A DNA stretch of 64,000 nucleotides from an uncultured Pelagibacteraceae bacterium. GTDB lineage: Bacteria > Pseudomonadota > Alphaproteobacteria > Pelagibacterales > Pelagibacteraceae. Numbering within the stretch: position 1 is the first letter of the stretch; each line of letters begins with the position of its first letter. The DNA lies in NCBI GenBank assembly GCA_902570695.1, contig CACFZE010000001.1, positions 124,001 through 188,000 on the forward strand, given 5' to 3'. The position numbers and the translations under genes were made by a program. Positions 25,691 to 34,900 of this stretch are shown here, piece after piece. A model generated the notes under the pieces. That model worked only from the letters and a program-made list of their open reading frames with translations, was not told the origin of the DNA and ran no database searches.

Positions 25691-27186
25691 CTTTTTTTCC
25701 TTAAAGTTGAAAAAATTTGCCAACCAACAATTGTTATTGTTATCAATAATATTATTAGAGTTATTGGCCTATCCCATAAAAAGTTAGGTGAACCATCACT
25801 TATTAAAAGTGATCTTCTCAATGTTTCCTCCATTAATCCTCCAAGTACAAAAGCTAATATTAAAGGTGGCATGGGGAAATCATAAAGCCTTAAAAAAGTT
25901 GCAACTACGGCAATACCTATCATTAGAAAAATATCAAAATTATTAAATGACATTAGATATATTCCTGTCACTGAGAAAAATAAAATTAAAGGAATTAAAT
26001 AGTTTCTAGGCACTGCTAAAATTCTAGCGATATAGGGAATTAATGGCAAATTTAAAATTAAAAGTACAACCATGCCAATGTACATTGACATTATAACCGA
26101 CCAAAAAATCTCAGGGTTAGTTTGATAAAGTCTTGGTCCAGGCTGAATACCAAATCCTAAAAGAGCTCCGAGCATTACAGCAGTTGTTCCACTTCCAGGA
26201 ATACCTAATGTTAGTAACGGAACAAAAGAACCAGAGCAAGCTGCATTATTTGCAGTTTCAGGCGCTGACAAACCATGAACGCTACCTTTTCCAAATTTTT
26301 GTTTTTCTTCTTCGTTTACGTAATTTCTCTCCATTCCATAAGCTAAGAAAGATGCAATTGTTGCACCTGCACCAGGCAAAACACCAATTAAGAAACCAAG
26401 TATTGAGGATCTAGGTATTGTTTTGGCCATTTTAATTGTTTCCTCTTTATTTACTTTAATTGAGCCTAATTCTGTTAATGAAATTTGTTTTGCAGCTCTG
26501 TTTGGATCTTTACCTCTAAAAATAATCGTTAGAGCTTCACTCATTGCAAATGTTGCCATTACAATTAATACAAAGCTTATTCCATCAGTTAAGTTCATAT
26601 TGTTAAAAGTAAATCTTGTTATATCTGACAATGAGTCTTGTCCGACGGTTGCTAGCATTAATCCTAAAACAACCATCATCATTGCCTTTAAAAACTGTCC
26701 TTTTGATGAAAATGCAGAAATGGCGGTTAAACCTAAGATCATTAATGCAAAATAATCAGGTGATCTAAAAGCTAAACTTACTTTCGACAAACTAGGGGCT
26801 GCAACTAATAAAAATATTGCAGAAATTGTTCCTCCAGCAAATGAACTATAGGCTGCAATCGCTAAAGCTTTACCAGCTTTTCCTTGTTGTGCCATTGGAT
26901 AACCATCAAATGCAGTAGCAACTGTTCCTGGTATTCCAGGTGCATTTAACAAAATAGAAGATGTAGATCCTCCAAATACTGCACCATAGTAAACTCCTGC
27001 CATTAAAATTAAACCTGTTGATGGATCAAAGCCGTAAGTAATTGGTATCATTAATGCTATTGCAGTCATTGGTCCAAGTCCAGGCAACATTCCAATTATT
27101 GTTCCAGCAAAACAACCAACCATAACCATTAAAATATTAGTTAATGATAGCGCAGTTGATAATCCAATTAGTATTCCTTCGATCAT
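25687..27186 (-). CDS. tctA: Tripartite tricarboxylate transporter large membrane subunit
   Basis: A 499-residue protein with about twelve hydrophobic segments. It has the TctA signatures GMLPGLGPMTAIALMIP near residue 33, GGSTSSILLNAPGIPG and, in the second half, LGIPGSGTTAVMLGA. It forms the transport channel of a TTT system, taking up organic acids with a periplasmic receptor and an ion gradient. It overlaps tctB by 4 bases in the order tctC-tctB-tctA. The substrate is unknown; family members carry citrate, tartrate, terephthalate and others, and the gene symbol denotes family rather than a proven tricarboxylate. Confidence 0.93.
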   Translation of the reverse strand: MIEGILIGLSTALSLTNILMVMVGCFAGTIIGMLPGLGPMTAIALMIPITYGFDPSTGLILMAGVYYGAVFGGSTSSILLNAPGIPGTVATAFDGYPMAQQGKAGKALAIAAYSSFAGGTISAIFLLVAAPSLSKVSLAFRSPDYFALMILGLTAISAFSSKGQFLKAMMMVVLGLMLATVGQDSLSDITRFTFNNMNLTDGISFVLIVMATFAMSEALTIIFRGKDPNRAAKQISLTELGSIKVNKEETIKMAKTIPRSSILGFLIGVLPGAGATIASFLAYGMERNYVNEEEKQKFGKGSVHGLSAPETANNAACSGSFVPLLTLGIPGSGTTAVMLGALLGFGIQPGPRLYQTNPEIFWSVIMSMYIGMVVLLILNLPLIPYIARILAVPRNYLIPLILFFSVTGIYLMSFNNFDIFLMIGIAVVATFLRLYDFPMPPLILAFVLGGLMEETLRRSLLISDGSPNFLWDRPITLIILLITITIVGWQIFSTLRKKS

Positions 27187-27677
27187 CCCATAACTCCAAT
27201 GTATTTTAAGAAAGGATCACGAAGATAAATATTTAGTAAACCATGTAATAAATACATAAATGCAGCAACAAATGGAAATGACAAAATAAACATCAGTCCC
27301 CATCTTCTTTCACCTAAGAAATAATAAGATGCAAAAAGAAATAAAGAAGTTGATATAAAATACCCAATTTTTAAAATTACAGCTGCATATATTAAAGAGA
27401 TTAATATTAGATAAATTATACTTTTATAATCTAAGTGTTTGTGATTTACCTCTGTAGTAACTTTCTCAGGTAAAATTATTTTTAAACTCGATAAAATTAT
27501 TCCTGCCCAACCTAAATATATTGGAAAAGTTCTAGCATTAAATGGTGCGTTCTCATCAAACGCAAATACTTGAATGTTGTATGCAGTGTATAGATAAAAT
27601 ACTGATAAAACTAAAAAAAGCAGTGAGATAAATTTTGTAGGACTTATTCTCACTGCTTTACATTTTTTAATAATCAA
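27183..27677 (-). CDS. tctB: Tripartite tricarboxylate transporter small membrane subunit
   Basis: A 164-residue four-helix membrane protein, the small partner of TctA. Hydrophobic segments lie near residues 17-38, 50-67, 84-104 and 128-156. TctB proteins are poorly conserved, and the call relies on helix layout, the FNARTFPIYLGWAG segment after the first helix and the position between tctC and tctA. It overlaps tctA by 4 bases and starts 6 bases after tctC. No hairpin lies between tctC and tctB, unlike in the TRAP, amino acid and iron operons of this window. Confidence 0.85.
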   Translation of the reverse strand: MIIKKCKAVRISPTKFISLLFLVLSVFYLYTAYNIQVFAFDENAPFNARTFPIYLGWAGIILSSLKIILPEKVTTEVNHKHLDYKSIIYLILISLIYAAVILKIGYFISTSLFLFASYYFLGERRWGLMFILSFPFVAAFMYLLHGLLNIYLRDPFLKYIGVMG

Positions 27678-27683
27678 TAAAGA

Positions 27684-28658
27684 TTATATTACTCCAAGTT
27701 TTTTCATCAGAGCTGTCATTTCAACCGTTTGTTTTTCCAAGAATGCATCAAATTTAGAACCTGGGTTATAAATATTTACCCATGCATTTCTTTTTCTAAC
27801 AGCTTCCCACTCTGGTGTTTTTTGAACATCGCCAAGCATTTTAGAGATTTTGTTATAGTCACTCATACTCATGCTTTTTGGTGCAAAGAAACCTCTCCAG
27901 TTAACAAACTGAACATCATATCCTTGCTCTTTTAATGTTGGAGCTTCTGGTGCATCACCTACTCTCTCAGGAGCAGTGATACCAATTATTCTTACTTGAT
28001 CTCTAGCACCCATTACTTCACCTAAACCAGTTGAAAGTATTTGAGTTTCTCCAGATAAAAGTCCAGCAAGTGCTTTTCCACCAGCATCATATGGAACATA
28101 AATCACATCGTTTGGATTTGCTCCAGCTGCTTGGAAAGCTAACGCACCAATTAAGTGGTCCATACTTCCTCTTACAGATCCACCAGCCATTTTAATTGAC
28201 TTTGGATCTTTTTGATACTGATCAACTGCATCTTTGAAATTTTTGATAGGTGAATTTTTTGCAACAACTATTGCACCATAATCTCCAATTACACCTGCAA
28301 TTGGTTTAACATCTTTATAAGATAATGTGCCAGTGCCTTTTACATAACCTTTGTGTCTGGTAATTGATCTTAACACCAATGGTGTTGACTGAACTAAAAC
28401 TGTATCTTTTGGAGCGTTATTGATTAGGTAAGCTAAAGCTTTACCACCCCCACCACCTGACATATTTTCAAATGATGCACTTTTCAAAAAACCAGCTTTT
28501 GTTAATGCTTCTCCAGTACCTCTAGCAGTTCCATCCCAGCCACCACCAGCACCACCACCAATTAAAAAATGTAATTTTTCAACTGCGAATGAACTTGTTG
28601 ATGAAAACAGAAGGAAAGCAGAGAATAAAACTGAAATAAAAGTTTTAATTAGTTTCAT
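27684..28658 (-). CDS. tctC: Tripartite tricarboxylate transporter solute-binding protein (TctC/Bug family)
   Basis: Periplasmic receptor for the TTT system. The ORF track starts at 28700, but its first 14 residues precede a normal signal peptide, and ATG 28658 has GAGAGGAAAT just upstream, so I place the start there (324 residues). The signal peptide runs MKLIKTFISV to about SSFA. The mature part opens EKLHFLIGGGAGGGWD, the glycine-rich phosphate-like loop of Bug proteins, and has GGSVRGSMDHLIGAL and VPYDAGGKALAGLLSGE typical of the family. The ligand is unknown. The gene is divergent from the AbrB-family gene. Confidence 0.92.
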   Translation of the reverse strand: MKLIKTFISVLFSAFLLFSSTSSFAVEKLHFLIGGGAGGGWDGTARGTGEALTKAGFLKSASFENMSGGGGGKALAYLINNAPKDTVLVQSTPLVLRSITRHKGYVKGTGTLSYKDVKPIAGVIGDYGAIVVAKNSPIKNFKDAVDQYQKDPKSIKMAGGSVRGSMDHLIGALAFQAAGANPNDVIYVPYDAGGKALAGLLSGETQILSTGLGEVMGARDQVRIIGITAPERVGDAPEAPTLKEQGYDVQFVNWRGFFAPKSMSMSDYNKISKMLGDVQKTPEWEAVRKRNAWVNIYNPGSKFDAFLEKQTVEMTALMKKLGVI

Positions 28659-28719
28659 TATTTCCTCTCTTATTATATTTATGAATTCATCATTAAACAT
28701 AAGTTATAAATTTTAGTCA

Positions 28720-29799
28720 ATGCTCAAATATAATTTTTCTAAAAACATAAAGGAATATTTCTTAGCTTTAATAGGTAGTTATAAAGCATTATTTATAGGC
28801 CTTGTTGGAGGCTACATTGGTACATTAATTAATCTGCCTTTGCCATGGTTATTAGGTTCTTTAGGTTTAAATTTATGCTTTGCTTTTACGAGATACAAAA
28901 TCATCTTTCCTACTAAATTGTTAAATCCTATTTTTCTAATAGTTGGTATAATTCTAGGTGGAACTTTAAATGTAACATTATTGTATAAAATTCATTTATG
29001 GTTTTTTTCCTCAATTGCTATTGTTATTTGCACAATTGTTAGCACCATACTTGCTGGTTATTACTTTTTTAAAGTATGCAAATTTAGTAAATTTATATCT
29101 GCATTAGCAGCTTTGCCAGGAGCATTCGTTCCAATATCTGCAGCATTATTAGAATTTGGTAAATCAAAAAATGATAAAGGTGTTTTGATCCCTCAGGCTA
29201 CTAGAGTTATATTTATTGTGAGTTTCGTTCCTATTTTTTTTATCAATAATCTAGGCTTCTCAGAGATGAAAGGTTATAATTATGATAATATCTATAATGA
29301 AAGATATTTTTTAGAAATATTATTTCTGTTAGTAATCTGCTTTATTTTTGCAAATATCTTAAAAAATTATAAAATTCCATCACCTACTTTAGTTGGTGCA
29401 ATGGCTTTATCTGGAGCTTTTTATACATTCGAATTAATTAATGCCAGATTTCCAGATATATTTATAAATATTGCATTTGTATTTTTGGGAACTGCACTTG
29501 GTACAAGGTTAAATGGTTTAAAAATTAAAGAATTAATATTTTTTATGTTTCATGGAATAATAGTGAGTTCAATTTTGATTATTATTTCTATGATAACTGC
29601 ATACTTATTAACTTTTATAGGATTTGAATTTATCCCAACGTTTTTAAGCTTTGTACCTGGGGGAATACATGAAATGATTGTAATTAGTGTTGCTTACAAT
29701 ATAGACCCAATATTTGTGAGCTACCATCATTTTTTAAGAATTTTTATTATAGTTTTATTTTTACCATTTTTATTGTCAAAATTTAAGAAGGCTAACTAA
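28720..29799 (+). CDS. AbrB family membrane protein
   Basis: A 359-residue integral membrane protein with about ten helices in two repeats, matching the AbrB (putative ammonia monooxygenase-like regulator/transporter) family by the LINLPLPWLLGSL motif near residue 40, LAALPGAFVPISAALLEFG and, in the second repeat, FLSFVPGGIHEMIVIS. The family is often coded beside tripartite tricarboxylate transporters, as here (divergent from tctC, 61 bases between starts). No enzyme motif is visible; a transport or sensory role linked to the same substrate is inferred. Its end overlaps the convergent GT9 gene by 8 bases. Confidence 0.8.
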   Translation: MLKYNFSKNIKEYFLALIGSYKALFIGLVGGYIGTLINLPLPWLLGSLGLNLCFAFTRYKIIFPTKLLNPIFLIVGIILGGTLNVTLLYKIHLWFFSSIAIVICTIVSTILAGYYFFKVCKFSKFISALAALPGAFVPISAALLEFGKSKNDKGVLIPQATRVIFIVSFVPIFFINNLGFSEMKGYNYDNIYNERYFLEILFLLVICFIFANILKNYKIPSPTLVGAMALSGAFYTFELINARFPDIFINIAFVFLGTALGTRLNGLKIKELIFFMFHGIIVSSILIIISMITAYLLTFIGFEFIPTFLSFVPGGIHEMIVISVAYNIDPIFVSYHHFLRIFIIVLFLPFLLSKFKKAN

Positions 29800-30733
29800 T
29801 AGCTTCTAACATTCTTTGAAAAACCTTATCTGCAGAAAGTTTGTTTAAATCAGACACTTGGATTGCTCTAAAATTTTCTCGTTCAATACTTACTTTTTTT
29901 GCACTAGTATGAGATCCAAATAAAACTAATCCTTTTACATTTAAATGTGCCGCAATATGTGCTGGCCCAGTATCATTAGATATAACAAAATAACTATCTT
30001 TTATTAATGATGAAAGTTGAGAAATATTCAGAGCTTTATCATTATCTAAAATAATATTAGCATCAATATCATTTGCTAATTTGATTTCATTTGGACCTGG
30101 GGCAATTAAAACTTGGATTTCATCTCTAAAAGAAGATTTAATTTTTTTTATCAATTCATTGTAATATGGCCATCTTTTTAAAGTTAAATGAGATGATGAA
30201 AAAGGGAATAAAATTATGTATTTATTTAAATTATATTTTTGTTTAATTTCTGTAATATCTTCACAGCTCCATGAAAAATCTGGTTTCATTACTTTATCAG
30301 TTTTAATTCCAGAAACATTCAATTGATGTTCAAAACGATTTAGAACAGCATCCTTATCAAACTCTGTCTTATCTGTTCCCTCTGGTATTGTTGTTTCGGT
30401 TGAGGACCAAACATCTGATGAAACTTTAGGAAAGAGAATTTTTTTATAGAAACTTGTTCTTCTGGAATTTTGAAGGTCATAAACTTTAATAAATTTATAT
30501 TTTTTTATCTTTCTCATTAATAAATATAAATAAATTAAGTTAAACCTAGAGAGTCGTTTATCTAAAATGACATCAGTTATATTTGGATTTTTTTTTAATA
30601 AATCATAATAAGGTTTGGTTGATAGTATATAAAGATCATCATTTGGATGATTATCAGATATATCTTGAATTGCACCGCTTGCTTGGGCTATATCACCCAA
30701 AGATCCATGTTTTATAATAAGTATGTTAGACAT
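29792..30733 (-). CDS. Glycosyltransferase family 9 (heptosyltransferase-like)
   Basis: A 313-residue cytoplasmic GT-B enzyme. The start ILIIKHGSLGDIAQASGAI is the GT9 acceptor-loop signature, and the C-terminal half carries SNDTGPAHIAAHLNVKGLVLFG with the donor-phosphate contact of heptosyltransferases. GT9 enzymes transfer heptose to the inner core of lipopolysaccharide; a different sugar is possible in SAR11. It is divergent from the DUF6165-like gene, 32 bases apart, and both may serve surface glycans. The family is secure; the substrate is inferred. Confidence 0.88.
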   Translation of the reverse strand: MSNILIIKHGSLGDIAQASGAIQDISDNHPNDDLYILSTKPYYDLLKKNPNITDVILDKRLSRFNLIYLYLLMRKIKKYKFIKVYDLQNSRRTSFYKKILFPKVSSDVWSSTETTIPEGTDKTEFDKDAVLNRFEHQLNVSGIKTDKVMKPDFSWSCEDITEIKQKYNLNKYIILFPFSSSHLTLKRWPYYNELIKKIKSSFRDEIQVLIAPGPNEIKLANDIDANIILDNDKALNISQLSSLIKDSYFVISNDTGPAHIAAHLNVKGLVLFGSHTSAKKVSIERENFRAIQVSDLNKLSADKVFQRMLEAIS

Positions 30734-30765
30734 ATTTTTAACAACTTAACATAATATAAATTTAT

Positions 30766-31155
30766 ATGAATAAAATTTTAGTAGAAGTATCAGTTGGAGA
30801 ATTGCTGGATAAAATTTCAATTTTAGAAATTAAATCTGAAAAAATTAAAGATCCTGAAAAACTGAATTTTATAAATGATGAATATAAAATTTTACAAGAT
30901 CAATTAAATACAAATATTAAAAATTACAGTGAAATTGAAAGTTTATATAATTCACTAAAAGAAATTAATTCAAAGCTTTGGGTAATAGAAGACGATAAAA
31001 GATTATGTGAAAAAAATTCTGATTTTGGTGAAAAATTTATTAAATTATCAAGAGATGTTCACTTCCTAAATGATGAACGTGCAAAATTAAAATTAGAAAT
31101 AAATAATAAAACTGGTTCTAAAATTAAAGAAATCAAAGAATACACAAAATATTAG
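30766..31155 (+). CDS. DUF6165-like coiled-coil protein
   Basis: A 129-residue soluble protein, highly charged and predicted to be mainly helical, probably coiled coil. The opening VEVSVGELLDKISILEIKSE resembles what I recall of DUF6165 proteins, which are often found near glycosyltransferases; that family assignment is by memory and only moderate. Cys101 and a DDKRLCE segment lie in the middle. No signal peptide or membrane helix. It is divergent from the GT9 glycosyltransferase, so a role in glycan metabolism or its regulation is possible. No biochemical function is known to me. Confidence 0.6.
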   Translation: MNKILVEVSVGELLDKISILEIKSEKIKDPEKLNFINDEYKILQDQLNTNIKNYSEIESLYNSLKEINSKLWVIEDDKRLCEKNSDFGEKFIKLSRDVHFLNDERAKLKLEINNKTGSKIKEIKEYTKY

Positions 31156-31157
31156 TT

Positions 31158-31880
31158 TTATTCCCAGTCAAACCTTTGAAAAGAATCAAATATCTTGAAA
31201 ATACCTTGTGACCATTGATTACAAACTTTTGAAAATTCAGGGTCATTCATATTTAAGCATTTAAGTGATGCTATTTTGATTTCATCTTTTTTTATCACTG
31301 CAAAATCTATTGGCGGACCAACAGTTAAATCACTTTTTAATGTCGAGTCCATTGATATCAGAGCACATCTCGATGCATCTCCGATTGAGACTTTTGGTGT
31401 GATTACTCTATCTAAAATAGGTTTTCCATATTTTACCTCACCTATAACTAAATATGGTTTGCTATCCGCTGGACGAATATAATTGCCTTGGGGGTAAACT
31501 AAATATAATTCTGGTGGTTGATCTTTTATTTGACCGCCTACAATAAAAGTTGAACCTAGTAAAACGCTATCAGTATTAATTCCTTGAGGAGATGAATGCT
31601 CAATATTGAGAGAACCTATGTAGGAGGCAATTTGCTCAAAATCACTACAAGTATTTAAATTCATAATTCCAGTTTCGCTTTTTAAATCTTTTTCTATTGA
31701 ATTATAAACAGCTTGAGAAGTTCCAAGATTTCCTGATGTAACAATTACTATTGTTCTATCTCCAACATCGTGTGTAAGCATTTTAGAATATATATTTACA
31801 TTGTCCAATCCTGCATTTGTTCTGGAGTCTGATGCAAAAACTAGTCCTGTCTCTGTTTTAATGCCAATACAATAAGTCAT
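31158..31880 (-). CDS. Anbu proteasome-like peptidase
   Basis: A 240-residue Ntn-hydrolase matching Anbu (bacterial ancestral beta subunit, COG3484-type). The sequence begins M-T-Y-C-I-G-I-K, putting Thr2 as the nucleophile after removal of Met, followed by GLVFASDSRTNAGLDNV, the Anbu signature with the active-site Asp and Lys region, and SGNLGTSQA. Anbu forms spiral or ring assemblies; its protein substrates are unsettled. It is divergent from the circularly permuted ATP-grasp gene 115 bases away, its known genomic partner. The alpha-E protein and transglutaminase-like protease usually coded with these are not found in this window. Convergent with the DUF6165-like gene. Confidence 0.88.
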   Translation of the reverse strand: MTYCIGIKTETGLVFASDSRTNAGLDNVNIYSKMLTHDVGDRTIVIVTSGNLGTSQAVYNSIEKDLKSETGIMNLNTCSDFEQIASYIGSLNIEHSSPQGINTDSVLLGSTFIVGGQIKDQPPELYLVYPQGNYIRPADSKPYLVIGEVKYGKPILDRVITPKVSIGDASRCALISMDSTLKSDLTVGPPIDFAVIKKDEIKIASLKCLNMNDPEFSKVCNQWSQGIFKIFDSFQRFDWE

Positions 31881-31995
31881 ATTAAAGTTAAATGTTTAAA
31901 TTATATGTGAATACAATAAAACCCATTTATTTCATATCAGATATCGAATTTAATCATTTGCTTATTTAACTCTTATGTAAAAAAATTAAGTTAAT

Positions 31996-33444
31996 ATGTC
32001 TGATTTTTGGAAAAATTACGATTCTAAATCAACTTTTGATGGATATATCAGTAAAGAGAAGAAGTTGAGAAGTCATGCTAAGATCATTGCAGGTATACTT
32101 GAAAAATATGGAAAAAAAAAATTACAAGAAATAGAAAAAAATTGTCAAAGTACAATAAGCGCTAGAGGAATAAATTTTAGAGTTTATGCTGCAAACAATA
32201 GAGCTGAAGAGAAAAAATGGCCTTTAGACATCATTCCTAGAATTATACCAAAAAGTCAATGGTTAAAGGTTGCAAAAGGACTTGCGCAAAGAGTTAAGGC
32301 ACTAAATTTATTTATCGATGACGTCTACAATGCAAAAAAAATATTTAAAGACAAAGTAATACCTAAAGAACTAATTTTTAATTCTCCATTGTATTTAAAA
32401 GAGTGTGAAGGTTTCTCACCAAAACACAAAGCATGGTCAAATATATCTGGGATTGATCTTATTAAAAATATTGATGGGGATTTTTTAGTTCTTGAAGATA
32501 ACTTAAGAGTTCCTTCTGGAGTTTCATATATGCTGGAAAATAGAATGGTTATGAGAGATATTTTTCCAGAACTATTTACAAGATATAAGGTTTCCTCAGT
32601 TCATCAATATGCAAATAAATTATATAATTGTATGACAGAGTGTATTCCAAAGAAGACTAACAACCCACACATGGTTTTATTAACACCTGGTATTTATAAT
32701 TCTGCTTATTTTGAACACTCCTTTCTTGCTGAACAAATGGGAATAGCATTGGTGGAGGGTAAAGATTTATTTGTTGAAAACGATCATGTTTACATGAAAA
32801 CTGTTAAAGGCCCTTTGAAGGTAGACTGTATATATAGAAGAATAGATGACAATTTTATGGATCCAAAAGTTTTTTTTAAAGGATCCTTATTAGGCGTGCC
32901 TGGTGTGTTCAAATGTTGGAGAAAAGGAAATGTTGGAATTATTAATGCTTTAGGAACAGGAGTTGCAGATGATAAAGCAGTTTATTCATATGTTAATAAA
33001 ATGATAATTTACTATTTAGGTGAGCAACCAATTATTGACCAAGTTGAAACTCTTCTATGTGGAGACAAAAAAAATAGAGAACACGTTATAGATAATATCT
33101 CAAAATATGTTGTTAAACCTTCAAATGCTTCAGGTGGCTATGGAATTATGATTGGTCCTAAGGCCTCTAAAGCAGAAAAAGAAGAAATGATAAAAAATAT
33201 CAAAAAAAATCCTAGAAATTATATTGCACAACCATTAGAGATTCTTTCCACTGTTCCTACAATCACGCCTGATAACATTGAACCAAGACATTTAGATTTG
33301 AGACCTTTTATTTTAACAGGTAAGTCAACTTATGTTACAACTGGTGGATTAACTAGAGTTGCACTGAAAAAAGGTAGTACAATAGTTAATAGTTCTCAAG
33401 GTGGCGGATCTAAAGATACATTGATTGTGGATAGCAGGAATTAA
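31996..33444 (+). CDS. Circularly permuted ATP-grasp protein
   Basis: A 482-residue member of the circularly permuted ATP-grasp type 2 family, which is thought to form peptide-like bonds, perhaps to tag or modify proteins or small molecules. Recognisable parts are ARGINFRVY, the VLEDNLRVPSGVSYMLENR block typical of the family, LLTPGIYNSAYFEHSFLA, YRRIDDNFMDP, and the C-terminal VVKPSNASGGYGIMIGPKAS. In other bacteria it neighbours Anbu, an alpha-E protein and a transglutaminase-like cysteine protease. Here only Anbu is present, divergent; the next downstream gene, on the opposite strand, is a nitrilase. Confidence 0.87.
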   Translation: MSDFWKNYDSKSTFDGYISKEKKLRSHAKIIAGILEKYGKKKLQEIEKNCQSTISARGINFRVYAANNRAEEKKWPLDIIPRIIPKSQWLKVAKGLAQRVKALNLFIDDVYNAKKIFKDKVIPKELIFNSPLYLKECEGFSPKHKAWSNISGIDLIKNIDGDFLVLEDNLRVPSGVSYMLENRMVMRDIFPELFTRYKVSSVHQYANKLYNCMTECIPKKTNNPHMVLLTPGIYNSAYFEHSFLAEQMGIALVEGKDLFVENDHVYMKTVKGPLKVDCIYRRIDDNFMDPKVFFKGSLLGVPGVFKCWRKGNVGIINALGTGVADDKAVYSYVNKMIIYYLGEQPIIDQVETLLCGDKKNREHVIDNISKYVVKPSNASGGYGIMIGPKASKAEKEEMIKNIKKNPRNYIAQPLEILSTVPTITPDNIEPRHLDLRPFILTGKSTYVTTGGLTRVALKKGSTIVNSSQGGGSKDTLIVDSRN

Positions 33445-34226
33445 ACTAAACTTGGTATTATTTTTCTTAAATCCATTGAAAGCTTAGGGTTAATTTTTGA
33501 ATATATCACTCCCTTGCCTAATTTTTTTAATGCCAATATTTTTCCATCTGGTGAAATAATTGCTGTATGACCAAATGTTTCTCTTTTAGGGGTATTTTTA
33601 CCAGTTTGAGCTGGTGCAAAAATATAACAAAAATTTTCAATAGCTCTTGCTCTTAAAAGTGTTAACCAATGTTTTTGTCCTGTAAACTTTGTGAAAGCTG
33701 ATGGAACTGCAATAAAACTTAAATTTTTTTTTGACAAATTTCTGTAAAGTTCTGGGAATCTAAGATCATAACAGATTGTAAAACCTATTTTACCCCAAGG
33801 TAAATTCGCAGTGACTAATTTATTTCCTGCTTTAAAAGTTTTACTTTCTTTGTGTTGCTCTTTGTTCGGAATTTTAACATCAAACATATTAATTTTATCG
33901 TAATATTTGACAATTTTTCCATTTGGTCCAACCAGTATAGATCTATTTCTGAGTTTGTTTTTAACCTTAACGCAAATTGATCCGAGTAAAATCCATTTCT
34001 TATATTTTTTTGAAACTTCTCTAATATTCTTCAAAATTGGATCTTTATTCATTTCAAATGAATATTTAAAAAGTGTTTCTCTACTACTAGACATCAAAGA
34101 AGAAGTTTCAGGTGTAATAATTAGATCAGATTGATTTTTTATAGCTTGATTTACAAATTTAAGAATTTGTTTAAAATTATTTTCATAATTTTCTCCACTA
34201 GATAATTGTATGCATGCTATTTTCAT
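33441..34226 (-). CDS. Carbon-nitrogen hydrolase (nitrilase superfamily)
   Basis: A 261-residue nitrilase-fold enzyme with the full Glu-Lys-Cys triad: Glu in ITPETSSL, Lys in YYDKINMFD and Cys in TICYDLRFPELYR. It hydrolyses an amide or nitrile; the sequence places it in the Nit1/Nit2-like branch, which includes deaminated-glutathione amidase and omega-amidase, but I cannot decide between them. Its start overlaps the end of the upstream amino acid ABC permease by 4 bases, so it is co-transcribed with that transporter. It overlaps the convergent ATP-grasp gene end by 4 bases. Confidence 0.87.
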   Translation of the reverse strand: MKIACIQLSSGENYENNFKQILKFVNQAIKNQSDLIITPETSSLMSSSRETLFKYSFEMNKDPILKNIREVSKKYKKWILLGSICVKVKNKLRNRSILVGPNGKIVKYYDKINMFDVKIPNKEQHKESKTFKAGNKLVTANLPWGKIGFTICYDLRFPELYRNLSKKNLSFIAVPSAFTKFTGQKHWLTLLRARAIENFCYIFAPAQTGKNTPKRETFGHTAIISPDGKILALKKLGKGVIYSKINPKLSMDLRKIIPSLV

Positions 34227-34900
34227 GTTTGAAATCCATATTTTTTCTCTAAATATTTAATTACATTATGAATTATAAATGTCATAAACAAGTAAATGCT
34301 TCCTGCAACAATAAATACTTCAACAGGCTTAAATGTAGTTGAGATTATATATTTAGCTACACCAGTCAAGTCCATTAGTGTTACCGTGCTTGCTAAAGAT
34401 GTGCCTTTAAGCATTAAAATAATTTCATTACCGTAAGCTGGTAAAGACTGTTTAATTGCAATAGGAATTTGTATTTTTGTAAAAATAATTTTGGAGGGTA
34501 TCCCTAAACTTCTTCCAGCCTCTAAATATCCGGGTTTTATAGTTTGAAAAGCTGATCTCAGTATTTCTGATGTATAAGCTCCAGTATTTAATGAAAATGC
34601 TATTATAGCACACCAATATGGTTCCTTTAAAACTACCCACAAAAAGGTAGTTCTTAAATATTCAATTTGACCTAATCCAAAATATATTATGAAGATTTGA
34701 ACCAATAGAGGTGTTCCTCTAAAAATATATGAGTATCCGTAAGCAAATTTATTAATCAACTTATTATTATTCATTCTCAAGATTGCAAAACCTAATCCAA
34801 TAAAAAGACCGACAATAAGAGACACGGACAAAAGTTTAAGAGTAATCAAAGTTGCGTTTAGCAACTTTGGAAAACTACTAATCATTAATTCAATATCCAT
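34223..34900 (-). CDS. Polar amino acid ABC transporter permease (HisM-like)
   Basis: A 225-residue inner-membrane permease with about five helices. The family signature is the EAA loop EAGRSLGIPSKIIFTKIQIP at about residues 140-160, which docks the ATPase, and FRGTPLLVQIFIIYFGLGQ near residue 60. It shares one base with the permease gene before it and overlaps the nitrilase gene after it by 4 bases. The ligand is most likely a basic or polar amino acid or a derivative, inferred from family. No ATP-binding subunit gene is adjacent. Confidence 0.9.
   Translation of the reverse strand: MDIELMISSFPKLLNATLITLKLLSVSLIVGLFIGLGFAILRMNNNKLINKFAYGYSYIFRGTPLLVQIFIIYFGLGQIEYLRTTFLWVVLKEPYWCAIIAFSLNTGAYTSEILRSAFQTIKPGYLEAGRSLGIPSKIIFTKIQIPIAIKQSLPAYGNEIILMLKGTSLASTVTLMDLTGVAKYIISTTFKPVEVFIVAGSIYLFMTFIIHNVIKYLEKKYGFQT

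Noticed and set aside
26133-26755. Plus-strand ORFs of 93 and 110 residues inside tctA
   Set aside because: They are antisense to conserved TctA segments; low complexity and no gene features.
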